Assembly (NCBI GenBank): GCA_027596195.1
Contig: JADGJG010000382.1
Span: forward strand, 1-21,835
Direction: 5' to 3'
DNA: 21,835 bases
DNA from: Podochytrium sp. JEL0797
Taxonomy: Eukaryota; Chytridiomycota; Chytridiomycetes; Chytridiales; Chytriomycetaceae
Made by a program: the position numbers and the translations under genes
The notes under the pieces: model-generated
Told to the model about the DNA's origin: nothing
What the model saw: the letters and a program-made list of their open reading frames with translations, nothing else
Database searches by the model: none
Shown here: positions 1 through 7,763 of the stretch, one piece after another
How positions within the stretch are numbered: the stretch's first letter is position 1
Layout: every line of letters starts with the position of its first letter

Positions 1-99
1 CCCCCCCCACCCCCCCCCCCCCCCCCCCCCGCCCCCCCCCCCCCCCCCCCCCCCCGCCCCCCCGCCCCCCCCCCCGCCCCCGCGCCCCCGCCCCCGCCC
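1..99. other. Poly-C contig tip, probable sequencing/assembly artefact
   Basis: Almost every base is C, broken by scattered single G and one A, with no repeating unit. The right end of the window is the mirror image (poly-G). Outward-pointing poly-G at both tips is what untrimmed dark-cycle poly-G read tails from two-colour sequencing would give; that is an inference. Ordinary sequence begins at about base 100. Confidence 0.7.
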
Positions 100-366
100 A
101 TTTCCAGCCGGTGGGGAATCATAGGATGGATTCCGTCAAAACGTGGACTGCGGCGCAGTTTATTCGAGATTTCGCCACATACACCCTCAGCACCACGACG
201 GAGAATCGCGAAATCTATTCGACATGCTTTGTGACGGCATCGGTTTCGACAGCTTTTCGGAATCGAGAAATTCGGCCTGGGATCGATCCAAGGGGCATTC
301 AAAAATACACGATTCGCACGGCTCATCGCAACGACTCATCGCAACAGCAGTACACCAATGCCACAC
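100..366 (-). other. Probable intron or unresolved 3' part of the TFIIE-beta-like gene
   Basis: Read on the minus strand, a GT donor (gtgtgg, 366 downward) follows the last confident codon of the TFIIE-beta-like exon. Two AG acceptors occur further along, but none of the three frames after them gives the Pro-Lys-Tyr-x-Ile-Arg type sequence expected next in the family. The segment is rich in ATTTCGCG/TCGAA-type words, like the large intron at 3656-3906. The next exon probably lies beyond the contig tip. Confidence 0.35.
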
Positions 367-576
367 CTTGTACCAAATAGTCTGGTTGTTGTCGTCGTAC
401 TCAATCTTGTCGCAGTTCTTCCACTCGTGGATCAGCTCATCGCTCGAGGTGATGTCCGTGTCGACCAGACCCGACAAGGCGCGGTACGAGATGGGCAGCT
501 CTTCCTTCTTGAGGTGGCTGATGATGCTCGCGAGTTTGGTCTGCAGTGCGATTTTGCGGAGCTGTGCGGAGGACAT
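367..576 (-). CDS. TFIIE subunit beta-like, first exon (partial gene)
   Basis: TFIIE-beta is a general transcription factor that helps recruit and activate TFIIH at RNA polymerase II promoters in the nucleus. The 70 visible codons resemble the first winged-helix domain of the family: a helix reading LASIISHLKK, then LPISYRALSGLVDTDI, and the wing-like stretch DKIEYDDNNQTIWYK, which parallels the family's KIE...YKP segment. The start at 574-576 is the only ATG before the helix and sits 22 bases from the divergent FIP1 start. Family members usually carry a longer N-terminal tail, so this one is short. A GT donor follows the codons for WYK; the rest of the gene is not recovered. The assignment rests on remembered family pattern only. 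Another winged-helix protein is possible. Confidence 0.6.
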
Positions 577-598
577 TGTTTTTTTTTGAATTCAAAAA
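577..598. promoter_or_regulatory. 22-base divergent intergenic region between TFIIE-beta-like and FIP1 starts
   Basis: Only 22 bases separate the two start codons. The gap is a run of nine T, an EcoRI-type GAATTC core and a run of A that reaches the FIP1 ATG. Promoter elements and both 5' UTRs must overlap each other or lie inside the opposite coding regions. A poly(dA:dT) tract of this kind commonly excludes nucleosomes, so a shared bidirectional start region is likely. Confidence 0.6.
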
Positions 599-599
599 A
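582..599. repeat. Perfect 18-base palindrome at the divergent promoter
   Basis: TTTTTTGAATTCAAAAAA is its own reverse complement and occupies nearly the whole gap between the two divergent start codons. Its last A is the A of the FIP1 ATG. The symmetry places identical sequence in front of both genes. Confidence 0.9.
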
Positions 600-2932
600 T
601 GGACGACGAAGACCTCCTTGCTCAGGCACAGAACCCACTCGAGGAGGGCGAGGATGACTTTGAGGATGGCGAGGATGAGGATTCAGATGATGTAGTTATA
701 TCCGCTTTACATCGTAATACAAATACTCACTACTACTCACACACAGGATGTCGAGATTGTGATGGACACGGAGCAGAACAAGTAAACCGAGAGTGCATCC
801 ACACACTTGCCTCTTTCTAACGAGATTCGTAACCACCTCCCTAGACCTGCTGCCCCCATCAACATCAAAACCGCAGCTGCGCCAAGTGCCGCAAGTGAGT
901 CAATTGTTATGCTCCTTCGCTCCCCACCCAACACCCCCCTTCCTACCCAACGCCCCAACCACCCCAACCATCCCACACACGCCCACCACATTACTCATTA
1001 CTCACTCACCCACCCAGACCCCGACGCAACCCAAACCCTACCCAACGGCCAACCCGCCCCCGCCCCCGGGGCCAAAAGCAACGCCTTCGACATCAACCTC
1101 GTGGGCCAAGTCGACGGCAAAGACCTCTTCGACCTCGAAATGGATTCGATCGAAGACAAACCGTGGCGCAAACCCGGTGCCGATATCACGGATTACTTCA
1201 ACTTTGGGTTGAATGAAATCTCGTGGCGCGCGTATTGCACGAAGCAGAAAGCCATGCGGGAGGAGGCCATGATGCAGAAGAGGATTCATGTGCGTTTGTT
1301 TTTATTTTTCGTGTTCGCGTTGTTGGTTTTTTTGATTTTTGGGGTTCCCCCTGTCCACTCACGCGTTTTTTCTTGTATAGGTATTCGACCACAACGACTC
1401 CTCCATGATGGACCCGCAAAACTTTTTCGGTAACGCGGCCGGAATGATGGGCATGCAACAACCCAAATTCCAACGCATGCCCCAGCAACAGCAATTCAAC
1501 CCCATGATGAACATGATGCAGATGCAAATGATGCAGCAGCAACGGATGGGTGGTGGTGGTGGGATGGGAGCTGGAGGTCCACCGGGAATGGGTCCACCTC
1601 CTGGGATGGGTCCTCCTCCGGGGATGGGACCGCCTCCGGGGATGGGGCCACCGGGGATGATGGGGTTGCCGCCGGGAGCGGGGATGCCTCCGGGGGAGTT
1701 GAATCAGTTTGGTATGTTTTTTTTGTGCAGGTCTCGCGTTTCGCGGTTTTTTTTTGGTGGGGTGTTTCGTTTTTTTGGTCTGACTTCTGTGCTTGTTGTG
1801 GAAATAGGAAAGAGATCCCGAGAACAAGACGATTCGTCCGTCATCAAAGTGATTGCTGGAGGAGACGTTGGGGATGACAAGCCACCTGGAACCGACATGT
1901 TTGTATCCCCACCTCCCACCTCCTGCACCCCCCGCCCCCGCGCGTTTCTTTTCTCTCTTGTGCACTCTCTCAGTGCGTTCTTGTCGCAACCGTCTTTAAC
2001 ACCCTTCTTCTGCTTTTTTCTCTCATGGCTGATTGCGATCCTAAACTTTCTTCTTTTTAGGCGTGGGGATGGAGCACCCGGTCAACGGCCCGATTCGGGG
2101 CCTCCCGGCGGTGGCCGATTCCCTCCTGGTGCCAACAATGATTTTGGCGGACCAGGCAGTAAGTCTTTTTTTTTTACCCTTTGGTGGGGGGAAAGAGTCA
2201 AAAGTTTGATCACCTCGCTTCTTTTTTTTGCTCTTGTTGCTTTGCAGTGGGACCTCCCGGTGGCGGAGGAGGAGGAGGCGGGTTCCAACAAGGATACAAC
2301 AATCAGTTCCGAAACCAACCGCCACCCCCGCAACAAAGAGGCATGCCACCTCCGATGCGGGGTGGTGGACGCGGGGGTGGACCGCCTTCGGGGTCTTGGA
2401 ACGATAGGTAACGGCTTCTTGTTTTTTTTTTGCCATTCCCTTCTTGTTTTAACCACCCCTTTTTTTGGAATCAGGGGCGGGTATTATGGCGGACAGGGCG
2501 GGCCTGGTGGTGGAGACCATTCGGACGCGATTCCTGGTGGTCCTCCTGGGAGGGGAGGAGTGGATGGACGGTCACCGCCGCATGGGAAGGATGGTGGCGG
2601 TGGTGGTGGGCCGCCTGGTGGTGGGTATCGTGGACAAGGTGGGGAGCGGGGAGGGTATTATGGCGGTGGTGGAGGAGGTGGTGGGAGAGATCACGATCGG
2701 TACCATGATGTGAGTGTTATTTGTTTTTGTGTGTGGTTTTTGGGTTTGTATTGATTTTTGTGTGGGGTAGGATAATCGCGGGCCTCCTGGGCAGTGGGAT
2801 GATCCTCGCGGTGGAGGGGGGTGGGATCGTGATGATGGGGGGAGGTGGGAGGAGCCACCGCCTAGATGGCAGGGGGGTGGTGGACCGAGGGGAGGGGGTG
2901 GTGGTGGGGATCCGCGCGAGAAGCGTCGTTGA
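599..2932 (+). CDS. FIP1: FIP1, pre-mRNA 3'-end polyadenylation factor subunit
   Basis: Fip1 is part of the nuclear cleavage and polyadenylation factor and tethers poly(A) polymerase. Ten exons join in phase: 599-691, 747-781, 845-894, 1018-1289, 1381-1711, 1808-1898, 2061-2158, 2248-2407, 2475-2709, 2771-2932, giving 508 aa. Residues 1-31 are acidic (EEGEDDFEDGEDEDSDD) and continue into DVEIVMD. The diagnostic Fip1 motif lies at about 103-142, with KPWRKPGADITDYFNFGLNE and then WRAYC.KQ. After it come a Met/Gln-rich stretch, PPPGMG repeats and a long Gly/Arg/Pro-rich RGG-like tail, as in animal and plant FIP1L1 rather than the short yeast protein. All introns are GT-AG; the donor at 1899 (gtttgt) is the least standard. 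It converges with the CDK20-like gene, leaving 89 bases. The family call is firm; exon ends in the low-complexity tail are slightly less so. Confidence 0.93.
1579..1659 (+). repeat. In-frame PPPGMG tandem repeat inside FIP1
   Basis: Three complete 18-base units encoding PPPGMG (1594-1647) are flanked by shorter PPGM(G) copies. They differ at synonymous sites, for example cct/ccg/cca for Pro, so they have drifted and are not a fresh expansion. The run is part of the disordered low-complexity tail. Confidence 0.85.
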
Positions 2933-3021
2933 AAAGTGGGGCTACAGGAAAAAGAAGCTTTTTTTCTGTCAAGAGGTTGAAAAAAAGAGAGAGAGACAGA
3001 GAACGTGTTTTTAATTTTTCT
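2933..3021. terminator. 89-base convergent 3' region between FIP1 and CDK20-like genes
   Basis: Both genes stop here from opposite sides. The segment holds a T run and an A/G-rich run (gaaaaaaagagagagagacag). No AATAAA is visible on either strand, so 3' ends may form inside the neighbouring coding region or use a non-canonical signal. Confidence 0.5.
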
Positions 3022-4570
3022 TCATGTCACTTTTTCGAAATGGAACGCGAGAGACAGGTCCAACGGAACATCCACGTCGAATTGTTCTCGCGTTTGTCGT
3101 TTTGGGATCGGGAGTTCCAAGTGATGCGCGGGCAACGGTTTGCTGAAAAAGTAGGAATCCAAGAGTGCCTGCACATGATTGTAAGGCAAAACCTCCAATG
3201 ATAAGCGCAAATTATTTCACCTCATTCGCATACACCCTCTGATTGCTCGGATAAACGAGAAACTTTTTGAGCAACGCAATCGCACCCACACTCGCGTCGG
3301 GGCAAATTTGTTCAAATTCGATGGGGTTGTGGTGCGGGAACTGGATCTTGTTGTAGTCGGGAAGGGATTCGAGGTCCTGGTTGTAATTGTAGGAGGATTT
3401 TTAATAAGGGGTGAAAGAGAGAGGAAAAGAAAGCTGAAAAAGAAACCAAGTGGAAATCGGATTTTTACCGGCCATTCCTGCACGGTTGGAGTCCCCAAGA
3501 TACTCAACACGCAGTATAGCTGGTCAATGTCATTTTGGCCCGGAAACAAGGGCGCGTGGTTCAACAGTTCGCCAAAGATGCAGCCGCACGCCCAAAGGTC
3601 CACGCCGATATCGTACTTTCGTGCGCCGTAGAGAAGTTCGGGGGATCTGTACCATCTGTTTGTGATGTTTTTATTGTTGGTGTGAACGTGGGAATTAGAA
3701 TCATTTCGCGTTCGAGGGGGGGTGCATTCGCGAAATGGCGGTTTCGCTCGTTCGGATTTGGACGCAGAATGGGTACCAAAAAATTCGGAAAGTGTTGGTT
3801 GCGTGTTCTTTAGATGTCCGATCGGAAAGCAGTTGAATTGTATTCCTCCGTTCAAACTCGCTCAAAATCGGTTTCGGTTCGAATTTCGTGTTTTGCCTCG
3901 TTTTACCTCGTGGCGACTTGATGCGAATACGGCCTCCCATTCTCCTCAGAATGATGAACGCGCGCGAGTCCGAAATCGGCGAGTTTGAGCACACCGGTGG
4001 GTGAAATGAGCAGATTTGCGGGCTTCAAATCGCGGTGCATAATGTTGAGTTCGTGGCAATAGGCAACGCCTTGGAGGAGCATGACCATGTAGGCTTTAGT
4101 TTGGGCTTCGGTGAGGGGGTGGGAGGCGTTGCGGAGGACCTGAGGTTGGGATGGGAGTTGGTTTGTGTGTTCGGACAACGGGGAAGAGTGGGCACAGACC
4201 TCGGCCAGATCGCTCAGCATGAATTCAAAGACAAGGACAAAGCCGGCGCCGGAGGGAAAGAATTCACGCAGCTTCACGACCTGTCAAAAGGAGTTGGCTA
4301 TTCGTTCTATATGCAACGCGGTTCGTTACGTTCTGGTGCACGATGCTCTGTAGGGCCTTGATCTCGCGCACGATGGTTGTCGGGATGCCGTCCTGGATGC
4401 GTCTGAGGGGAACCTTCTTGAGGGCCACTGTGGTTCCTGTCTCGATGCACTTTGCGCTGGAATACGCGTCGGGTTGTCAATAGGATGGCTGTACAAGAAG
4501 AGAATAATTACCGCAGCACGACCCCGTGGGCGCCTTCGCCAATCTTGTTGAGGATGCGGAATCGCTCCAT
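3022..4570 (-). CDS. CDK20: CDK20/CCRK-like cyclin-dependent kinase
   Basis: This is a serine/threonine kinase of the CDK20 (cell-cycle-related kinase, algal LF2) family, which activates ICK/MAK-type kinases and controls cilium length. Six exons join in phase: 4570-4512, 4456-4330, 4280-3907, 3655-3469, 3376-3221, 3168-3022, giving 349 aa; human CDK20 is about 346. Visible motifs: glycine loop GEGAHGVV at 11-18, Lys33, Glu51, HRDLKPAN at 144-151 (Asp146), DFG at 164-166, then [20 protein letters not shown]. The family-specific C terminus has a YFF...PLPAH..ELPIPKR pattern. The T-loop Thr of human CDK20 (YTHQVATR) is Ser here (YSHQVATR, Ser181), still phosphorylatable. About 20 extra residues sit at roughly 93-115, before helix E. 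Its start codon is 35 bases from the divergent PPR-like gene. Confidence 0.92.
3656..3906 (-). other. Unusually long intron (251 bases) of the CDK20-like gene
   Basis: Donor gtaaaac and acceptor aaacag split the codon for the Arg of QVATR|WYR, phase 2. The other introns of this gene are 49-92 bases. The sequence contains a C-rich run (ccccccc on the minus strand) and many TCGCGAAAT/ATTTCGCG and TTCGAAT words that also mark other non-coding stretches here. No embedded reading frame is convincing. Confidence 0.8.
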
Positions 4571-4605
4571 TTTTTTTGTTTTGTTTTTGTTTTTCGAAAA
4601 GAGAA
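4571..4605. promoter_or_regulatory. 35-base divergent promoter of CDK20-like and PPR-like genes
   Basis: The gap consists mostly of T runs on the plus strand (ttttttttgttttgtttttg) ending in tcgaaaagagaa before the rightward ATG. No TATA box is visible. It is the second extremely short divergent gap in this window, again built from poly(dA:dT). Confidence 0.55.
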
Positions 4606-6888
4606 ATGCGGAGATGTCTGGCGACTCGCACTTCGCATTCACCCAGCGGAGTCACTCTCGTGGCTTCTTCGCAGCCAGGAAGACGGAAAGTGGAGCAAGG
4701 TGATCGCAGCGAGGGAGGTCTTCGTGCGTGGGTGAGTTCTCTTTTCTTGGAGAATGAGAGAAGAGGTTCTTATTCCATTACAAGGATCTCACACCTCATC
4801 TCATACTCACACTATACTCACACCTCATCATTACCACATTCTCACTCCCAGGCTCGGCTCTGGCTCGGCGTCTTTGCCCTCGCCCACCACGACGCCAACA
4901 ACAGCGCTGCTCCGCACGCCGCCTTCCTCGCCACAGCCCGCCAGATCCTCACCCTCAGCGAACCTTCTTCCACGGCCACAGACCAGCTGTGGCTCGAGTA
5001 TCGCACCTTGATCGCTCTATCTTCCGACGATGCGTCCCAACTCGACCTTGATCCCACTCTCCCGCGATCCCCACTCCCAACCCTCCAACGCCTCGCCACA
5101 GACCACACCGCCCGATTCGCACTCACCACCCTCATCACAACTGCACGCCACATCCACCCACCCATGGCCGCCCTCGACAGGCTCTACTCGCTCATCAGAG
5201 ACATGGACCTGTGCAAAATCAGCCTCACGCCCCCGGAATCGATCGCCCTCGTGCAAGTCTGGCACAACGCGGGCATCTTGACGGGAAGCTCCCCAGTATC
5301 GTCGGACCCTTTCAAAAACGAAATCTTGCCATTCAACAACCATCTTCAGCCGCATCACTCCGTGGTGCTTCCCACCAGCTCGGACCACTGCATGAACGTG
5401 TCCGTTGCGCGCACTGGCACTGGCCTACTGGAATCGCTTGGCTGGAAATTCGCTTCCCTCGGCAGCAGAAGCTGCGTCGAACGCTTGATTTGGCAATACT
5501 GCACGACGCACGCGTTTTACCCCGAGGGTTATGAACCCGATGAATCCTATTCGGCCCTGTCCAGCGATCCAATTCCCAGACAACGGCGCGATCGACAGCA
5601 CCAGCGCGTCATGAAAGTCATCCCGCACAAACTGTTGTGTCAATTCTTTGATATGTTGGCGCAAGTCAAATCGGTCGATTTCGCTTTGAGTTTGTACGAA
5701 GCGCAACGAAAAGCTTTGGAATTCGCACACGTTTATCACCCGTCTTACCTCGAATCTCTCAAATCCGAAGAACACGCACAAACGAACCCTCACGCCAAGA
5801 ACCTCCAACCGCACGAAAGTATCCTCCATTCGTACCAACACATTCCGTTCCTAGTATACAAGAACGTGATCTACCTCTTGACGCAGACCAAATCAGCCAC
5901 AGTCGCGGTGGACCGCGCAACCGCGCGAAAACTGCCTACTTCCATCCACCAACTAGTTCCAGGAGTCCATGTGGAATTTTCCTTCACGATTCTCGACCCC
6001 TTCACCACACGGCGAATATCGGGCCCACCGGCCCCCTCGCCTTTCCCCAACAACCCTCCCTTCCCACACATTCCCGTTGCCCCAACAAAAGCAACCACCT
6101 CCACCCGCAAACAAATCCCCATCTCACTCCCAACCCTCCCCATCGCCCTACACCTCTTCCACGAGACACTCGCATGTTACCCCCCACCGCCGCCAACACC
6201 CACCCTCGCTGCAAGTGGAGGCCCCACAACCCCGCTCAACCACCTCTACAACCGCATGGTCATCCTCTCATGCACACACAACCACCTCCCAAGCCTGCAC
6301 CACCACCTTGCTGAAATGACGCGTCTTGGAATGGATGCGAATCCTGCGGCTGTCGCGGCGGTGGCTGCGATGCATGTGCGTCAGTTTGAGGAGACGGAGA
6401 GCAGTGGTGATGCGGTTGGAGATTTGAGTGGCGGTGTGGTGGAGGAGAAGTGGATGCGGACAGCGCGGGCGAGGAAGGAGAATGTGGAATCGTTGTTGAG
6501 GAGTGTGTATGCCATGGACAGGGAGGTGACGAAATCCAAAGTGATTGAATCGGTTGTACGTGCTTTGAGTGGGCGACGACAACTTTCCGGGGTGTTGGCC
6601 GTGTTGAGGGCTGTAGAGGGAACCGGGAGGAGAGGCGTCCGTGTGCGGAAGGAGTGTTTGGAGATGTGTGTGGTGCAGGCGGCGCGGGTTGGGAGGGGGC
6701 AGGTGGTGGTGGAGCTTGTGAGGCGGTTTGAAGCGGCAGGTGGGGTTGTTGGGGGTGGGTTGAGGGAGGTGGTGGGGCGGTGTGGGGTTGTGTTGGATGT
6801 GAAGGGTGAGGGAGAGGGGGGTGGGGAGGAGAAGGGGAGACGGAGGAGGGGGGAGGAGGAGGGGTCATTATTTTCAATAATACCATAG
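4606..6888 (+). CDS. Large PPR-like protein, probably mitochondrial
   Basis: Two exons (4606-4731 and 4852-6888) give 720 aa, ending in TAG. The first 42 residues (MRRCLATRTSHSPSGVTLVA...) are Arg/Ser-rich with no acidic residue for the first 30, as in a mitochondrial presequence. The body is helical. A segment near 540-590, LYNRMVILSCTHNHLP and then LAEMTRLGMDANPAA, fits the pentatricopeptide pattern of paired helices ending in EM...G..P. Another candidate repeat is LYSLIRDMDLCKISLTP. PPR proteins bind organellar RNA in processing or translation, so that role is plausible but not shown. A proline-rich insert follows the middle, and the last 180 residues become Gly/Arg/Val/Glu-rich. The ATG at 4606 was chosen because no ATG lies upstream in frame. 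I do not recognise a specific ortholog. Confidence 0.6.
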   Translation: MRRCLATRTSHSPSGVTLVASSQPGRRKVEQGDRSEGGLRAWVSSLFLENERRGSYSITRISHLISYSHYTHTSSLPHSHSQARLWLGVFALAHHDANNSAAPHAAFLATARQILTLSEPSSTATDQLWLEYRTLIALSSDDASQLDLDPTLPRSPLPTLQRLATDHTARFALTTLITTARHIHPPMAALDRLYSLIRDMDLCKISLTPPESIALVQVWHNAGILTGSSPVSSDPFKNEILPFNNHLQPHHSVVLPTSSDHCMNVSVARTGTGLLESLGWKFASLGSRSCVERLIWQYCTTHAFYPEGYEPDESYSALSSDPIPRQRRDRQHQRVMKVIPHKLLCQFFDMLAQVKSVDFALSLYEAQRKALEFAHVYHPSYLESLKSEEHAQTNPHAKNLQPHESILHSYQHIPFLVYKNVIYLLTQTKSATVAVDRATARKLPTSIHQLVPGVHVEFSFTILDPFTTRRISGPPAPSPFPNNPPFPHIPVAPTKATTSTRKQIPISLPTLPIALHLFHETLACYPPPPPTPTLAASGGPTTPLNHLYNRMVILSCTHNHLPSLHHHLAEMTRLGMDANPAAVAAVAAMHVRQFEETESSGDAVGDLSGGVVEEKWMRTARARKENVESLLRSVYAMDREVTKSKVIESVVRALSGRRQLSGVLAVLRAVEGTGRRGVRVRKECLEMCVVQAARVGRGQVVVELVRRFEAAGGVVGGGLREVVGRCGVVLDVKGEGEGGGEEKGRRRRGEEEGSLFSIIP
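4732..4851 (+). other. Predicted in-frame intron of the PPR-like gene
   Basis: Donor gtgagt and acceptor ctcccag bound a 120-base segment of CT/CA-rich sequence (tcacactatactcacacc). Its length is a multiple of three and it contains no stop in frame, so retention would add 40 residues (VSSLFLENERRG... to HSHSQ) without breaking the protein. The strong splice sites and low-complexity content favour intron. Confidence 0.7.
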
Positions 6889-7219
6889 ATTCAGTCGTAG
6901 CACGCGTTTTTTATTCGCTGCAAAAATGGTTGTTATATTTGTATGATCTTCCGCTGCGGAACCGGGTGGGTGACTTGAACGGAGTGATTATGTAAAAAGA
7001 ACACGAGTCCAATGTACTCGTTTGATTCTTTTGTCCAACGAGAAGATTCTTGGTGGTTTAAATCGCGTGATTTCGCAACAAATCTTGATGCACAGCTTGA
7101 TATGATTGTGCGCGTGTGTTGGGGATATAATAAATTTTAAACAAACAGAAACAATACGCACCTTCGAGTGTTGGTGGAATCGCGATGCGAATCCAGAATC
7201 GCGCTCTTTGAATTGTATC

Positions 7220-7241
7220 CTCTCGATTCGAATCTCGAGAG
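7220..7241. repeat. Inverted repeat, 7-base stem and 8-base loop
   Basis: CTCTCGA pairs with TCGAGAG around the loop ttcgaatc. The loop resembles a tRNA T-loop, but the stem is too long and no matching acceptor, D or anticodon arms surround it. It may be a transcript-end hairpin or chance in TCGA-rich sequence. Confidence 0.5.
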
Positions 7242-7353
7242 TCCACAGCTCCACGGTTGGGCAGGATATGTGCGCGAGTCGATTTGCATAGATTGCGCTC
7301 GACTGCCTCGACTCTCAGGCATTCGAGAAATGTGGGGAAAGCGCCACGGGGAT

Positions 7354-7386
7354 GGGCCATTGGCTCAGGAAACGTGAATATGGCCC
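7354..7386. repeat. Inverted repeat GGGCCAT...ATGGCCC
   Basis: A perfect 7-base stem encloses a 19-base loop in the middle of the large convergent gap. No function can be assigned. Confidence 0.45.
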
Positions 7387-7740
7387 TTGAGATGCTTTTA
7401 GCACAAACCCTTGAAAAAAAGATATTACATCGCGTTGCGCCTGCGTGAAATCGTGGGGAAAGTGGAGATCTGCCCTTTCGCCCGGCAGAACTGCCAAACT
7501 TCAGCTCGCTCTCATAGTCCAGGTTGAAGTGGGATCCTACTCATACTTGGAGGAAGTGGTGACAAAGGGGCCTCAATGTGGATGCCGTTGGAATGGAGGA
7601 CGGACTTGGTCGCATGAGTGAGGTCAAAACTGAGTGAAACTGCCCCGACTGATCACTGGCCCAGTTTAAACGGGAACGACGCCAAATTTGGGCAGTGCAG
7701 TCTTTCCTTCCACATCTCGCCATTGCCGTTGCAAACTTTT

Positions 7741-7763
7741 CATCATTATCATCATCATCATCA
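7741..7763. repeat. Short (TCA)n microsatellite
   Basis: catcattatcatcatcatca is a trinucleotide run with one interruption, about 90 bases downstream of the ABCG stop codon in that gene's sense, so possibly in its 3' UTR. Confidence 0.8.

Noticed and set aside
1..99. Telomeric repeat, with the whole contig as a linear plasmid or minichromosome (C-rich left end, G-rich right end).
   Set aside because: Strand polarity fits telomeres, but there is no periodic unit, interruptions are random single bases, and both tips cut through genes.
1405..2754. A single long uninterrupted frame through the FIP1 tail.
   Set aside because: It includes several T-rich GT-AG introns translated as Phe/Leu runs; removing them gives a smooth Gly/Pro/Arg-rich tail in consistent phase.
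4576..4605. An earlier TTG start for the PPR-like protein (FCFCFSKRE...).
   Set aside because: It is not an ATG and translates the T-rich divergent promoter; the first in-frame ATG is at 4606.
7160..7260. A tRNA gene, suggested by ttcgaatc inside a stem.
   Set aside because: The stem is 7 bases with an 8-base loop, and no acceptor, D or anticodon arm can be drawn around it on either strand.
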